The position numbers were made by a program, and so were the translations under genes. This document shows, piece by piece, positions 1 to 12,044 of a DNA stretch of 64,000 nt. The DNA is from Corallium rubrum (lineage: Eukaryota; Cnidaria; Anthozoa; Scleralcyonacea; Coralliidae). The notes under the pieces were generated by a model that saw only the letters and a program-made list of their open reading frames with translations, was not told the origin of the DNA and made no database searches. Where the stretch lies: assembly GCA_964035015.1 (NCBI GenBank), contig OZ036000.1:5974209-6038208 (forward strand), given 5' to 3'. How positions within the stretch are numbered: the first letter of the stretch is position 1; every line of letters starts with the position of its first letter.

Positions 1-584
1 CCAGGTGATATATTCAGTTAAGGTGAAGGGAAGGGAGATCTTCATTTCAGTATATATTTCCGCTCTATTTTGCCCACTCCTCAACTGCAAAACCGGTGCA
101 ACTGTTTCCTGAAACTAGATATAACTAGCATGCTCCTTAATGTAATTTAAAAATGAATATCAGAGCCCAGCAAATGACTTTGAAACAAGACATAATAAAA
201 AGAAAAGAAAAATTTATTTAATGATACATCACAACATCTTCAGAGCATTTAAACTATATTACAGTTGGTTCACTATATATACTACAAAGATATACTGGTT
301 TAAAATTACAAGAACGGTACCGTGGATGAGTCTAGTAATGTAACATGGTGTCATGGAGAAATTTGGTAAGTTGGTCGAAATTTGTATTGAACTATAGTCC
401 GAGGCCTGCAGAGTTGGTCAGTTGGAGGAGACATCCGACGAATTCTTTCACTGTTTCAGATGGGCAGACTGAACAAAAGCACACCACAAGCCACCGATAA
501 TCTTTACTGATAATCTTAAACCCATGCGGATTCCAGACTGAACCCAGAATATATAATATTAAACAATTATTGAATGAGGTTGAG

Positions 585-689
585 CATGATATCGAGAATT
601 ATATCAAGGACGAGGTTTGTGTTATCCACCGAAGCCGAAGGCTGGGGTGGATAACACAAACCGAGGCCTTGATAATTCTCGATATCATG
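585..689. repeat. 105-bp hairpin element
   Basis: The two halves are near-perfect reverse complements (CATGATATCGAGAATT at the left, AATTCTCGATATCATG at the right) around a short loop near 645. A fold-back MITE or a recent inverted duplication would both look like this. On the minus strand it sits exactly where the recombinase-like reading frame at 695-817 loses its family resemblance, so it probably inserted into that frame. Confidence 0.75.
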
Positions 690-694
690 CGAAA

Positions 695-817
695 ACTGAA
701 TCCAATAATTGTTTTGTTATACTCAAAAACTATACTCTTCGTGCTTTTACTATCTTTCTCTGAGAGCAACGTCGAAATTTCTTCTTCGTTTAACGATGGA
801 AACCGGTTAAAAGCCAT
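695..817 (-). pseudogene. Fragment of a tyrosine-recombinase/Crypton-like N-terminus
   Basis: The minus-strand ATG at 815-817 opens about 40 residues containing SLNEEEISTLLSEKDSKSTK. A short leader, an acidic 'EEE..LLxxKDxxxTKk' helix and then a basic/aromatic stretch resemble the start of the invertebrate DUF3504/QRICH1-like proteins related to Crypton tyrosine recombinases. That assignment comes from memory of the family and is not a search result. The frame runs straight into the hairpin at 585-689, and no catalytic part is visible to the left, so this is a broken remnant. It could also be a first exon whose remainder is lost or outside the window. Confidence 0.4.
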
Positions 818-1667
818 TTTGTTTACTCTTCAGAAATATTTAGTTTTGGCGGGATTTTTAGCAAGCTGCCGACCGCGCTGGGGGGCTTGGGTTCGACAGC
901 GTGCAATAATACCTTGTTTTGACCTGCCGAGGGTTAAAGGACCGAAATACTGACGTTTTGAACGAAACCCTTCATTAGAGTAAAATGTAAACATTTTATA
1001 GCAGTTCACCACCTTTTCGCGCCTTTCGCTAATTGCAAAACTCCGCTTGAATATATACGAACTCCTCTATATTCAGCGGCGTACAGAGGGAGGAAACCCA
1101 CGACTTATACTGACGAAAACAGGCCGGATTGGAATAATGCTGTGCATGTGATAACTGATAAACCAGCAGGTCATTTTTATAAATTTTAAGGTTTTAAATC
1201 CTAAATTTGCCGATCGATTTGGTCTTAGCCGACCAATATCAATTTAACAACCATTTTCCCAAACATGGAGGTGTGTCTCACCCCATACCCCCGGTTGGTA
1301 CGCCACTGATCAATATCTTTCGATTTAGTTTGACTAGACAGACTAATACTTGATTCGACAGCACCTTTTTGGCTTATAGGCTTCACTGAATAAAAACGCT
1401 AAGCCTTTATCACCCGAAAGCTATCTGATTAAAAGTTGGAAGAAAGGTCATTGTTTACTCGATAAAAACAGTTTATCATGCACTTTATATAGAAACTAAT
1501 ATATAGTACAAACATTAGTGAGACAAGAGCCATATTTTAGCGCGTGAAAAAACTAAAGCTTACATGTTTGATGTGCTGAACTAAAATCAGAATTTGTTTC
1601 GAGAAAGGACTGCCAATTCGCGGTTTCTTTAAAGCCATGATTGTTTACACCATGAAAGTTAATTAAG

Positions 1668-2245
1668 TTGTTTGCCACATATCATGTTATTATTTTGCCT
1701 CCTGTTGGGGTTCTCCAAGAAATCGCTTTGCTTTTCCTGGTAAATCGACACATTCAACGACGGGCTTCGAAATTCATTCTGGATCTACCCTTCCTTTGTG
1801 ACATTAAATACGAAGAACGACTACTTTCCACTAAACTCCTTCCTTTAACGTACTGGCATTAACCTAGACATTGTATTTTTCTACAAAACTAACCACGGCA
1901 TCAACATCCTCAACAAGACCACCCCTGCCAACTCCGGCCTCAACATCACAAACAAACAAGATCATCCAACCCTGATTGCGACAAATATCAAACCAAAAAA
2001 TCCAATACTTCGACCTACCAAAAATCACACATGCAATTCGGACAACAAGAACATGGAACTAAATTTAATGTACTTAATGTATGTTGTATATCATGTATTT
2101 TTAAAGTAACTGTTAAATCGTACTTGTTTTGGGGTGGCAGTAATTGGCACCAGCTGTTGCGGTTACCCAGCCTATCTATTGTCTTAATGTCTGTATTTAT
2201 ATATGTGTATGGCAAAGTTATTAAAATAAATTAAATTCATTAATA
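1668..2245 (+). pseudogene. 3' end of a CR1/L2-like LINE
   Basis: Around 1750-1860 the frame reads IQRRASKFILDLPFLCDIKY and then LLSTKLLPLTYWH, the signature just downstream of the reverse-transcriptase core in CR1/Rex-type non-LTR retrotransposons. A stop follows. Shifting frame, the match continues from about 1863 (NLDIVFFYKTNHGINILN), which identifies a frameshifted remnant. The copy then fades into a short 3' region and ends near 2245 in an A/T-rich tail with AAATAAATTAAATTCATTAA-like sequence, as expected for a LINE 3' end. The catalytic RT and endonuclease regions are absent, so this is a 5'-truncated dead copy. Confidence 0.7.
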
Positions 2246-2361
2246 ATTCATAAGGAAAATTCAAAAGAAGTGAATGTTTAATCAGGTGTTTGTAAATACT
2301 ACATAAACATACATGCCCAAACAAATTTCATACCGTACATCAGTTACTTATATAATAAGGC

Positions 2362-2387
2362 TGCATGCATGCATGCATGCATGTATG
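2362..2387. repeat. (GCAT)n microsatellite
   Basis: Tandem GCAT units just left of the hAT element target site. Confidence 0.9.
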
Positions 2388-2398
2388 TAGAATCGAAT

Positions 2399-3139
2399 CA
2401 GTGGCGCAACTAGACATCTGGGGCCCCGTGGGATTGGTTACTTCGGTGGGGGGTTCGGAGGTATGCCCCCCAGAAAATTTTTGAATCTAGGGTCTCTGAA
2501 ATGGCATTTCCTGCACTTTGAGGGCACTTTTGAGCAAAATCTAATCATTCACACTCCGATTCAAAATCTGTTAAAGTAGGTAGATTATTTGAATAGATTC
2601 ATAACTGCATTCATTCCATTCCGCATAGCCTGCGCGCAGACATTTTACCCAATCTCCGCAGATTGGGTAAAAAGTCAGTGCACACTGTACATGTTAATAA
2701 GGGCACTTCTTGCCAAACATTTTTTTGCCAGAGCTGTGTTTTGTTATGTTTATGTACATATATAAAGTACAGCAAACTACAGGTCGCGCCGCCCCTGCGT
2801 ATGGTGTCAAAGCATCCCCCACCCCCAAGAGAAGATTTTCAGTGTAAGACTCAAGCAGGGCGCTTATACTCAAGACTGTAAGACAAAGTGGTGGGCCCTG
2901 AAGGTCCGACAAACCAGTAGAAGGGTCCGGGGTAACGCTCACCCAGCAGAAAATTTTTGATTTTCTAATGCTCTGAAACGCTATTTCCTGCATTTTGAGG
3001 GCAGTTATAACCATCAGAAAGGGGGGTTCTATGGAACCTACGGAGCTCGTCACAAAATGCTCGGGGCCCCTAATTAATTCCTTTTGTTCTGGGGCCCGTG
3101 GAGTTTACCCACCCTTCCCAATAGGTAGTTGCGCCACTG
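2399..3139. mobile_element. Non-autonomous hAT element, 741 bp
   Basis: Terminal inverted repeats CAGTGGCGCAACTA and TAGTTGCGCCACTG bound the element. The 8-bp direct repeat AATCGAAT lies immediately outside both ends (2391-2398 and 3140-3147). An 8-bp target duplication with CA...TG ends is diagnostic of the hAT superfamily. Inside there is only GC-rich, sometimes palindromic sequence and no transposase frame, so it is a MITE-like internal deletion derivative. Confidence 0.9.
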
Positions 3140-3299
3140 AATCGAATGCTTGACCTAGCCACAGCAACCCATGCAAATTTATTTATCGCTCCTACGAAGT
3201 CAGAACAACAACAAAAAAAGTTTGATATGGAGTGATCGCATGTGGTAGCTTTCTAGATTGTGGCCATCGGCCAAAGCTTTTTAAATATTGAACAAAAGC

Positions 3300-3725
3300 A
3301 AAGCATCACCACAGCACACCATACCACACACCACATATAGCGCAGAACACCAGTACAGCACAGAACAATACACCGCTGCAGAGCACACTATGCCACAGTA
3401 TAACGCAGCACAGCACAACACAGGCTACACTGCACTGCACCGCACAGGACAACCGACACAACACAACACAACACAACACAACACAACACAACACAACACT
3501 ACACTACACTACACTACACTACACTACACTACACTACACTACACTACACAACACTACACCACACCACACCACACCACACCACACTACACTACACTACACT
3601 ACACTACACTACACTACACTACACTACACTACACTACACTACACTACACTACACTACACCACACCACACCACAAAGCATATAGCGTAGCATAGCCCAGCA
3701 TGCAACACAACACAGACCAGCAAAG
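3300..3725. repeat. Pentanucleotide satellite block (ACACT/ACACC/ACACA)
   Basis: Long runs of ACACA, CTACA and CCACA pentamers switch between variants (about 3460-3498 ACACA, 3500-3590 mixed ACACT/ACACC, 3590-3670 ACACT/ACACC), flanked by looser CAGCACA-like sequence. The open frames here are by-products of the repeat and not genes. Confidence 0.95.
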
Positions 3726-3844
3726 CACAGGCGGGTAGCCCAGCCTAGTCAGCACAGAACAACACAATCAGTTCCAAGTATCAAGCTCGTGAGCTCTATA
3801 GCTGTCAGTTAATTACAGAACTGGCATGTCAAAAGAATAATGAT

Positions 3845-3930
3845 CTACTAGAAATACATGAACGCAACAACCCCTCGCCCGCTTTATATGCATTTTTAAA
3901 CACACACCCCCCCTCCCCTCCCCTAATTTC
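3845..3930. repeat. Dispersed repeat, copy 1
   Basis: CTAGAAATACATGAACGCAA followed by CAACCCCTCGCCC and a C-rich tract recurs at 5085-5165 with about 80 percent identity by eye. The family is not recognised. Confidence 0.6.
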
Positions 3931-4239
3931 TGTTTTTTGTTGTATTAATCACAGACCAGAAAACACCCAGAAAATTAGTTAGCAAGGTTCATCTGTAGTC
4001 GTGTATTGACACACCGAAAGAACATGCAATGTCAATATTAAAAAAACAACACGAGATGAACCAAATGACAAATTTTCATTCAAAAATATATATATAAATA
4101 GTGGCCAAGAAAAGACCCAAATCACACAATGTCAACGTCCTAGCGTTGAAAGACAATTCTAGACAATATATTATTTATATTAATTTTCATTTTCAAGATT
4201 TCTTTCGTTTTAACTCAGCTAAACTGTTAAATACGAATC

Positions 4240-5010
4240 TCCTACCGTTAAACTTTCTTCTGCTTTTGTGACCACAAACACTGCCAATTCAGTCTAGTCT
4301 TTTCGGATTGTTTTTCTCGTTCGTGGTTTCTTACTTTTTTCGTAGTTGACACATAAATATGACAAGGCATCGTTCAGTTCTCTTCATGATCTAAAAAGCC
4401 GTTTGTTTCAAAATTTCTTCATCGTTCCCTCTCGAGTTATGTAGAATACACCAGAGCAAAATTCTTTACCGGCTTTGAACAGTTTCAGGGCACATTCTGC
4501 TTCTTTCAGTTACACTTCGGTCGGCATCGTTTTCGGTCTTTATCGTATTAATTTTTAGGCTTTTTCCAGTGGTTTTAAGTCGTATTTATTGTTGTCTTTT
4601 TCTCGCTGCCACATCTCTTCTTAGCCTTCTTTCTTTGGTCTTTTTCCATAGTAATATTAATGTACATTTTAGTTGAAACCATTTTTTTCTGGCAAAGATT
4701 TCTTTCGTCTTGATCTTTGAAAAACTATTTCGTAATCCAACCATCCAACGAACTTATAAATTATAATTTGCTGACGTAAATTTAAATAATTTGAATAATT
4801 TAACAGGTTAGTTACCAGTACCCTGCTATTCGAACTGCGCAAGTTGTGGATTTGATAACATATATATAGATATATAAACAGGTTTCAGAATTGCTTTCAG
4901 CTTTTTATCTCGCGTGTAAAGTGGACTCCACGCATGTCGAGATTAGCACCCTCACCCGGGCTCCGGGCCTTCGGCCCTCCGCCCGGGCTCGGGGATTATG
5001 CTTGATAGGT
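4240..5010. repeat. Dispersed repeat with GC-rich stem-loop, copy 1
   Basis: The block ends in ATTAGCACCCTCACCCGGGC and then a GC-rich imperfect hairpin (CCGGGCTCCGGGCC...GCCCGGGCTCGGGG, 4955-4995). A related block occupies about 5780-6180 and shares the preceding CTACCGTTAA, 'agttaccagt' and ATATA stretches. A subterminal hairpin suggests a Helitron or a structured SINE/LINE tail, but the ends are not definable by eye. Confidence 0.55.
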
Positions 5011-5084
5011 TTAGACAAAAAATGACGTTGCCATATTGAAAAAGACCAGTTATAGCCTGCAAAGTTATGCTGCCAGTAATCATA

Positions 5085-5165
5085 ATTACTAGAAATACAT
5101 AAACACAACAACCCCTCGCCCACTTTTACATGCTTTTTTGAAACACCCCACCCACCCACTCCCTG
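5085..5165. repeat. Dispersed repeat, copy 2 of the 3845 family
   Basis: Shares CTAGAAATACAT, CACAACAACCCCTCGCCCAC and a C-rich run with 3845-3930. Confidence 0.6.
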
Positions 5166-5779
5166 ATTAGAATAAGCACTCCTGATATACAGCCAATATA
5201 AAAACAAACAGATATAAAAACAAATTATATTAAATCCTTGGGATAATTATAGAATTTATGGATAGGATGACAAAACTTATTTAAATCATTTAATGAAAGT
5301 TGAGCATATCAAAGCAAAACTTAGATTTCATTAAATTCTGGTTGTAAAAATTATATTGTTTTTAGTTTTCAAAAGGGATTCTTTTTAGCAAGCCTTTAAA
5401 CGGCTTGCCTATGCAATAGATGTTTTGCAAAGGCAAAATTAAAGTTAACAGCTCAAAAATTACATTTATAATAGTCTGAGATAAAAACAATTCAGTAGAA
5501 TCAGATTCCAGAAAGAAGTATTAAACAGACCAACGTTTCAGTCGAAAAATTGGAAATACAGGCAAGAAAACCGACAAAGCCCATGCGTATGTTTAATACT
5601 GAATAAATTACAAAGCGCATGCAAAGTCAATGAAAAACATCACGTCCACGTAAGCCTAAGGTAGCGGTTTAAGTTAGCTTTAGTTAAGCTAACTTATGGT
5701 TTGGACGAGCAAAGGGAAAGCATGAAAACGTGAAGCTGTATATTGTTTTAGGACATAAGGACAAAATACAAATTACAAA

Positions 5780-6180
5780 TCCCCTACCGTTAACTTAATT
5801 GAGACCGGTACCACTGAGTTGTTTACCATGATACGGCGTTTGGTTTCTTCAGGTTCTCTTGGTTTCGCTTCAAATATATTAAACCGGCTGTTTGTATCCT
5901 TTTCTTCGTTGTTATTTAAGTAGAGCAGACTCCATTTAGAAAGCAAAATACTGACAGATTTATTAGTTTTCTTCGTCGCTAGTCACCAGTGTCCAACTAT
6001 TCTTACCGCGTGACACCGTACCAAACATATATATATACAAACAAATAAATAAACTATTTCACAGATTTCGTCTCCCTCGCTTTTTCTACACGCGTGTAAA
6101 ATGGATTCCACGCGTGTCGAGATTAGCACCCTCACCGGGCTCCGGGCCTTCGGCCCGTCGCCCGGCTCGGGGATAATACA
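5780..6180. repeat. Dispersed repeat with GC-rich stem-loop, copy 2
   Basis: Second copy of the block at 4240-5010. The end (6085-6175) repeats CGTGTCGAGATTAGCACCCT and the GC hairpin CCGGGCTCCGGGCC...CGCCCGGCTCGGGG. The stem differences between copies are partly compensatory (CCCGGG/CCCGGG against CCGG/CCGG). Confidence 0.6.
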
Positions 6181-6247
6181 ATAGAACCACAACCCGATTT
6201 AACCAAGTAGTCATGCAACTCAATCCCTTGGCCTTGTCGTTATATAA

Positions 6248-6354
6248 CAGGGTCAAGTAGCCTAGTTTCTATGCCTTTCGTTTCCGCCACGAGCATGGCC
6301 GCTCCGAAACGTGTCAACCGAGGAAGGCCTAGAAACTAGGCTAAGGGTCAAGTA
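6248..6354. mobile_element. Short palindromic insertion with 10-bp direct repeat
   Basis: GGGTCAAGTA flanks a roughly 87-bp segment whose ends are inverted (AGCCTAGTTTCTA and TAGAAACTAGGCT). A 9-10-bp target duplication with inverted ends resembles a MULE-type MITE, but the element is too short to classify. Confidence 0.5.
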
Positions 6355-6739
6355 TGTTATAATGATTTGTGCAAGACACCGAAGACAATGCCAGTCAATT
6401 CTAAAGTATAGTTTAAGCACTGCGTACTCAACTCAAGACAAACATACCGACAAAAACAAACAATGAAGATTTAAATTTCTATTTTTCTAGGACATCCTTG
6501 ATATCGTCAATCAGTAGGTGTATATTTTTACACAGAACAGTGAAAAAATGGATTTGTCAAGTAAAAAAAACAATAGAAAGACTCAATTTAAATATTTAAC
6601 TTTAAGTTACTTATTTGCTCTTCATATTTTTGACATCGGTATTCTATCTACTTGGCGCTTAATACGTTTAAACTGTTCTTCTGCAAGAAGCCTTGAATCG
6701 TCTAACTTTAGACTAGTTGACTAAAAGTGCTGTAATGTA

Positions 6740-7037
6740 CAGGTGCGCAACGAGAGGGGGTCGGGGGTGCGAACGCTCCCTCCCCCCCCCCCCCTTTTTG
6801 GGGGTGCGAGGGAAATTTTGGAGGTCAAAAATTACTTCTACTCTCTCTGATGCCTAAATCATGTGATTTAAAACCTTTATACTTGGGTCAAAAGTGTCCT
6901 CAATGCAGAAAATGCCATTTCACAGATTCAAAGTTCAAAAAATTTCCCGCGGGGCTATGCCCCCGGACTCCCCTAGATTTGTGTCGTAACTTTATCCTAA
7001 GACGACCCCTCTTTCAAAAATCCTGGTTGCGCCCTTG
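6740..7037. mobile_element. Non-autonomous hAT element, 298 bp
   Basis: Ends CAGGTGCGCAAC and GGTTGCGCCCTTG are inverted, and GTAATGTA is duplicated on both sides (6732-6739, 7038-7045). Internal sequence includes a long C run (6780-6793) and AAATTTCCCGCGGGGC, similar in style to the other hAT MITEs here. There is no transposase frame. Confidence 0.85.
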
Positions 7038-7139
7038 GTAATGTATGTGTCCATTGTATTTGTATGTCTATTCTAAGTTGTATACGACAACCTTGGTTTC
7101 TCAATGTCTCTTTCATACGTATTCTTAATTTGTAATAAA

Positions 7140-7395
7140 TGTATACGTACACATGTAGTGCCGCACGTACAACTTATCATATCACTTTAACTACATCTCA
7201 TTTGCAAACGCTACCACTTAGGAGCACATATGACTATGAATTTGCAACCTTAGCTCTCCATCTGAGCCTCAGTGGCTCAATGATTAGAGCGTCTCACTGG
7301 TCATTGGAAGTTTGTAGGTTCGAACCCTGTCTGGGGCTCGGAAAGATTTTCTGAGTAATTGAGCTTGACGAACGTCCAACAAACTTCTGTAATAA
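7140..7395 (+). mobile_element. tRNA-derived SINE, copy 1
   Basis: A tRNA-like module lies at 7262-7340, with an A-box-like TGGCTCAATGATTAGAGC and a perfect B box GGTTCGAACCC. Unrelated head (ACTTTAACTACATCTCAT, CTATGAATTTGCAACC) and tail sequences recur with it at 48,330-48,555, and the head alone at 57,972-58,182. The shared head-tRNA-tail order shows a SINE family and not a functional tRNA gene. Confidence 0.75.
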
Positions 7396-8514
7396 ATGTA
7401 TATTGTGTAGTATGATATTTTTTAAAGGTAAGAGACCTCGTGTGTCTTATTTCACAAAAACTAAATAAATCAAATCAAATAAATCAAAGTGAAGACTGTA
7501 AGGATTTAGGATCCTCCTCGTCAGTTCCCACGCGCTTTCTATTTTACCAGCTTTCAATCCCTCGCTGCCCCTTTCTGATGCTCGGTCAAAACGAATACTT
7601 TGCTCATACGCTGAAAATCGATAGTTTTGGAAAGCCAGAGTTGCATGCGGGGGAGACTATACTGAGTTCGGGCAAATCCCCCCCCCCCCCCCCCACCCAA
7701 ATACAATTCCAAACAAACTTTGTTGAACTGTATTTCCATAGGTTTCCCTCGAGTTCAGTAAAAACAATATTCCTGGCTTTGGGAGGATTTTCGCCAGTGA
7801 CATGTCTAGACCTGTTTATATGTAGAGGAAAAGTTATAGTCGGCGTGCTGCCGCAGTTTTAAAAACATTCTTTGAATCCACGTTAGGAAAGGCCAAAAAC
7901 GAGGTGTCAAATTACGTTTATAGGAAAGTTGTCCGATCGCCTATAAGGCATGCATGATCTACCTGAGATCTTGGCCTAGATTTTGGCAAGTCAAGCCGGG
8001 AAAACAGAACTTCTTTACATCAAAATATTGATGAACTGTTTGTTATTCTGATGTACACTTCTAAACAAGCTTAAATGTGGTGATCTGCCAAGATTTTATA
8101 TAAGTTTATAAAATACTGATATTTCAAGCCAAGCCAGCTGGAGCTGATCTCGCCTCTGCGGAACAAACTTGGCGAGCAAATTAACCTCAAATATGCAGAA
8201 AACTTCAGACTATGCTAAATAGAACAGTTTGACTCGTGTATTTACTATTCAGCCGTCAAAACGAAAGCTTGATGGGAAGGGGGGGGGGGGGGGGTTATAC
8301 CTTGTCAAAAGAGTTCTTTGTGAACTGATAAAATATTCAAAGTGCTGAACTCTACATGTACTAAGTATACATCAATATCTTTATATTAGGTGAAGGTGTT
8401 GCTGTCTGCGCCGAAACGGTTCGAACCGGAGGACCAGAAGTGAGAATATACTAGAGACAAACGGCTTAGTGCCTACATCAATGAACGATATTGCTAAAGG
8501 ATTATATTTATAAC

Positions 8515-8515
<1 letters not shown>

Positions 8516-8580
<65 letters not shown>
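8516..8580. repeat. (AT)n microsatellite
   Basis: Perfect AT dinucleotide run of about 65 bp. Confidence 0.98.
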
Positions 8581-8581
<1 letters not shown>

Positions 8582-8826
8582 TGCCAAGGTCACCTATAGA
8601 AATATAAGCATAGTTACGTCGCTTTCGCTCTTGACTATATGATTGTTTTCTGTCAGTGTGAAATTGTTTTGTGTATTGTTGACACCTTACACATACCATT
8701 ATTATTCAAATTAAACAGTTATGGTCAATATGTAAGATTTTAACCAGCTATGTACACATGCAAACGTTGAAAATAAGAACCTATACCGGAACCGTTTAAT
8801 TACTCAACTCGAAGTCTTTGTGTTTA

Positions 8827-8983
8827 CAGTGGAACGTTAATACGACCACTGTCGGGCCAAAAAAATGTGGTCGAAATAACGGGGGAGTATTACACTACTT
8901 AGAATGTATTCAGGCCAGGAAAAAGTGGTCGTAATAACGAGGTGGTCGTTTTAACGGGGTGATCGTATGGCGGGGTTCCACTG
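8827..8983. mobile_element. Tc1/mariner-type MITE, 157 bp
   Basis: Ends CAGTGGAAC and GTTCCACTG are inverted and flanked by TA on both sides (8825-8826, 8984-8985). The interior repeats ACGACCAC/GTGGTCGTA-like motifs in both orientations. It has no coding capacity. Confidence 0.8.
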
Positions 8984-9112
8984 TATAAGCGTATCTCTCA
9001 AAATGAAATTTCGTATGTCTCAGTACTTTAGTAGTCTTTACCGCATGCTGTGTCTCGACTCCTGTTTACATTCCAGAGATAAAGAAGTTTGTTAATAAAC
9101 AGAAAGATTAAT

Positions 9113-9436
9113 AATAATAATAGGTGCTACAGCACTCCGAGTGACAAACCATAGCGAGGGTATGTAGAGAAAAGCTACTTGACCGCGGCTGGGATTCGAA
9201 CCCGCATCAAGTTGGGAACAAGTCGTGGAATGATGCTATACTTAACATATTTGATATTGCGGAACTAGAATCTATAGTTTCTTATATCGAGAGACTTAAC
9301 TCTTCATCTGTATATGTTGTTGGAATAATTATTGCGAAACAGTTAGTCTCTAGCTTAGAGCCGGCGGGACGAGTAAACCGAAGGTCGCGGGTTCGAATCC
9401 ATGCATCGTCACTCGGAGTAGCACCTAATATTATTA
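9113..9436. mobile_element. Inverted-end repeat carrying tRNA-like B boxes
   Basis: TAATAGGTGCTAC...CTCCGAGTGAC at the left is mirrored by GTCACTCGGAGTAGCACCTA at the right. A B-box-like GGGATTCGAACCC (minus) is at about 9190 and GGGTTCGAATCC (plus) at about 9388. A diverged copy lies at 26,237-26,650 and shares GAGAGACTTAACTCTTCATC and TATGTTGTTGGAATAA. It looks like two tRNA-derived SINE ends in head-to-head fusion that mobilised as one unit. Confidence 0.6.
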
Positions 9437-9501
9437 TATGATTTTGTTAACAACCATAATCACATTAAAACAGGAAAGCTTATTAGTTTTGCGATTTACT
9501 T

Positions 9502-9633
<132 letters not shown>

Positions 9634-9965
9634 ATATTTTCAATTTAATATCAATTAGATTTTCAAGATTTTCTTTCCGCCTCTTATTTCCGTATTTACG
9701 AGTTTCGCATCAAAACTTCAATTTTCAAAAACACCGTCTTGTATTTCAGAAAAATAAAATCAAAGCCAATTCTGAATCAGCGTAAACTTCCTTATTGACA
9801 CCTCTGATCCTCTAGTTTAAAGTATTATGCGCGTACTCTAAAGCCAACAATCTGCATGCTAGCTCTGTAGACATGTAGGGGGGGGGGAGGGAGTCACAAA
9901 TGGCGTATTCGAGAACGGTTTCGATCTATTCCGAGATAATAAAATATTTAAAAAAATATCACTTG

Positions 9966-10008
9966 GTCTGATGATGACTTTGTAATGAAGTCGAAATATC
10001 ACCATTTC
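9966..10008 (+). mobile_element. Penelope-like terminus fragment (third family)
   Basis: CTGATGATGACTTTGTAATG followed by AAGTCGAAATATC has the 'CTGATGA ... stem ... CGAAA' hairpin layout found at the ends of the GIY-YIG-encoding copies at 26.7 and 57.9 kb. Only the terminal hairpin is visible. Confidence 0.4.
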
Positions 10009-10657
10009 ACTTGTTTAGCTCATACGACACTGAGTTTCAAGATGCTAATATTGTCTTGTTATGCTAACTCAGCACTACAATTCAGTAGGTCAATAATGAC
10101 CTAGTGTATACACTGTGAGCCAAACCAGCCATGCCGAAAATGAGGAAATGCTGAAACACATATAAGAACCAGAATAAACTTGGCGAGTTTCCCCAAGCAG
10201 TAACCCCACATGCATTCCGCGTACAAGACTCAAAAATCGGAGTAAGAAAAGCTATAGGTTTATTTCAAAACCGAAGGAGTGAAAGTCATTTCGACACTTA
10301 AAAAAAATTGTTTACAAATCGATTTCATGTTAGTTCATGTTTTGACACGAGTGAGTTGCGTTGAAGCGCATGTGAGCGCTCCTGGACAGGAAGTTGAATC
10401 CCAAAAATGAAACAGGACGTCAATTTGTTGACTGCACAACGTATATATCAACGAAACGCGTGGGCTATCCGGCTTATTCCCACTGACGATTCTCTATGGT
10501 GCATATGAGCCGAACATAACCATACATAAGCGCAGATTGGGGTAAAGATTTCCCGAGGATTCAAGGTATTGGTCAAAACTGTTCGCGCTCGCTTCATAAA
10601 TCTCTATTTTGCATGAATTATTTTTTTGCTAGATTTGAGTTCTTTTATTCAGAGAAT

Positions 10658-12013
10658 ATGGAAGGACGACATTTCACGGAAGACGATGAGTTATTTCTTT
10701 TCGAGACGTTTGCAAAATTGACCAGTCGCGATGTGGAAAAGAACTGCCTGCTTTTCGATAGTGACGAAAGCGATATTCCACTGTCCGAGTTTTTCTTGTT
10801 CGAAAAAGGTGAGTGGGTCGATTGGTTTGACAGCTAGAATCATTGAACATGTTAAATACCAGGTGATATAAACCCTGCTTGAACTTCAGTTCTATTGCAA
10901 TTCTTTTAGCTCCTGCATATTGCTTTCTAATAATTAAAGTATTTGTTATTATATAGTAGAATTAGGAATAATTATATTATTGCAGAATGGTTTTTAAATT
11001 CTTAGCTTATAACCAAACGCGTTCAAATTGAGTCATACTTGTAATTTCAATCCCCCACCCCCCGTCGAATTTTACTTTGTTGCGTGTCACTTTGACAGTT
11101 AGGGTAATAACCTATAATTATTATGCCATGACGGGAGATTAACAGTTTTTTCACTCAATTAAACTACCTTGCGCTAAATACATAAAATGTTTGACATAGC
11201 AAGCCATGTGTAGTTGCATTACATGAGTGTTCCAAGCTCGAGAACGGGGTTATTCCCAGACGGTCACCCATCCAAGTAATAACCCGGTCGAACCGGGCTT
11301 AACTTTTGGTGAGAGGCAGCGCCCTAACCTTATATGTACATATTATTTGAATTTCAGTATTATGGCTACCACTAGACGATTTTACTTGTCAACGAGAGAA
11401 CCTTGAGACATTCTAGCCAGCAATGGGTTAACTAACTACACGTCTGGGAAAAGCTCTGGGACTCGTTGGATAAGTTAATATTACACCGCAAAACAAACAC
11501 GGAAGCCGATGTCGACCCTGAAATTTTGCCGGGAAATTCACTTAAATACAAACGCCTTAAAAAAGGTCCATTTAAAGGTCCATAATTTTGAAGGACCCAT
11601 GATCAGTTGTAGCATGCACCCGTTACAACATTCTTCTGTTAAAGTCGGATATCAGAACTATTTCTTGAATTAGGACGAAAAACCCTGTCATCATCCGGAC
11701 ACCGTTTTTCCGAACGTGGCTTCGGCCAGGGTTTTTCGCCGGGTTCTCCAGTTTTCCTCCCTCCATAAAATCAACACCTAGGTCTGTGATTCGTGGTCTG
11801 ACATGTGTGTCATAAATGTGTCATAGGGCAGCCGCTTCGAGCGCCTTTAATATGCCTTCGACACTGCCACTTGAAATTTAGTAATGTAAATTGCTCTTGA
11901 AAAGCCCCTTGTGGGGAAGAATTAAAATTGCGGTGCCCTGCGGTGCCCTGAAAGTCAAACGCTTTATGTTGTGTGTGTGTGTGTGTGTTCGTTCGTTCGT
12001 TCGTTCGTTCGCT

Positions 12014-12044
<31 letters not shown>

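Noticed and set aside
3288..3683. 131-codon open frame with Thr/His/Tyr repeats
   Set aside because: Generated wholly by the ACACT/ACACC satellite; the opposite strand is open as well.
7262..7340. tRNA gene
   Set aside because: Good A and B boxes, but acceptor stem fails and the module recurs with SINE flanks at 48.4 kb.
9180..9400. Possible tRNA genes with perfect B boxes
   Set aside because: No cloverleaf closes; sequences belong to SINE-like repeats.
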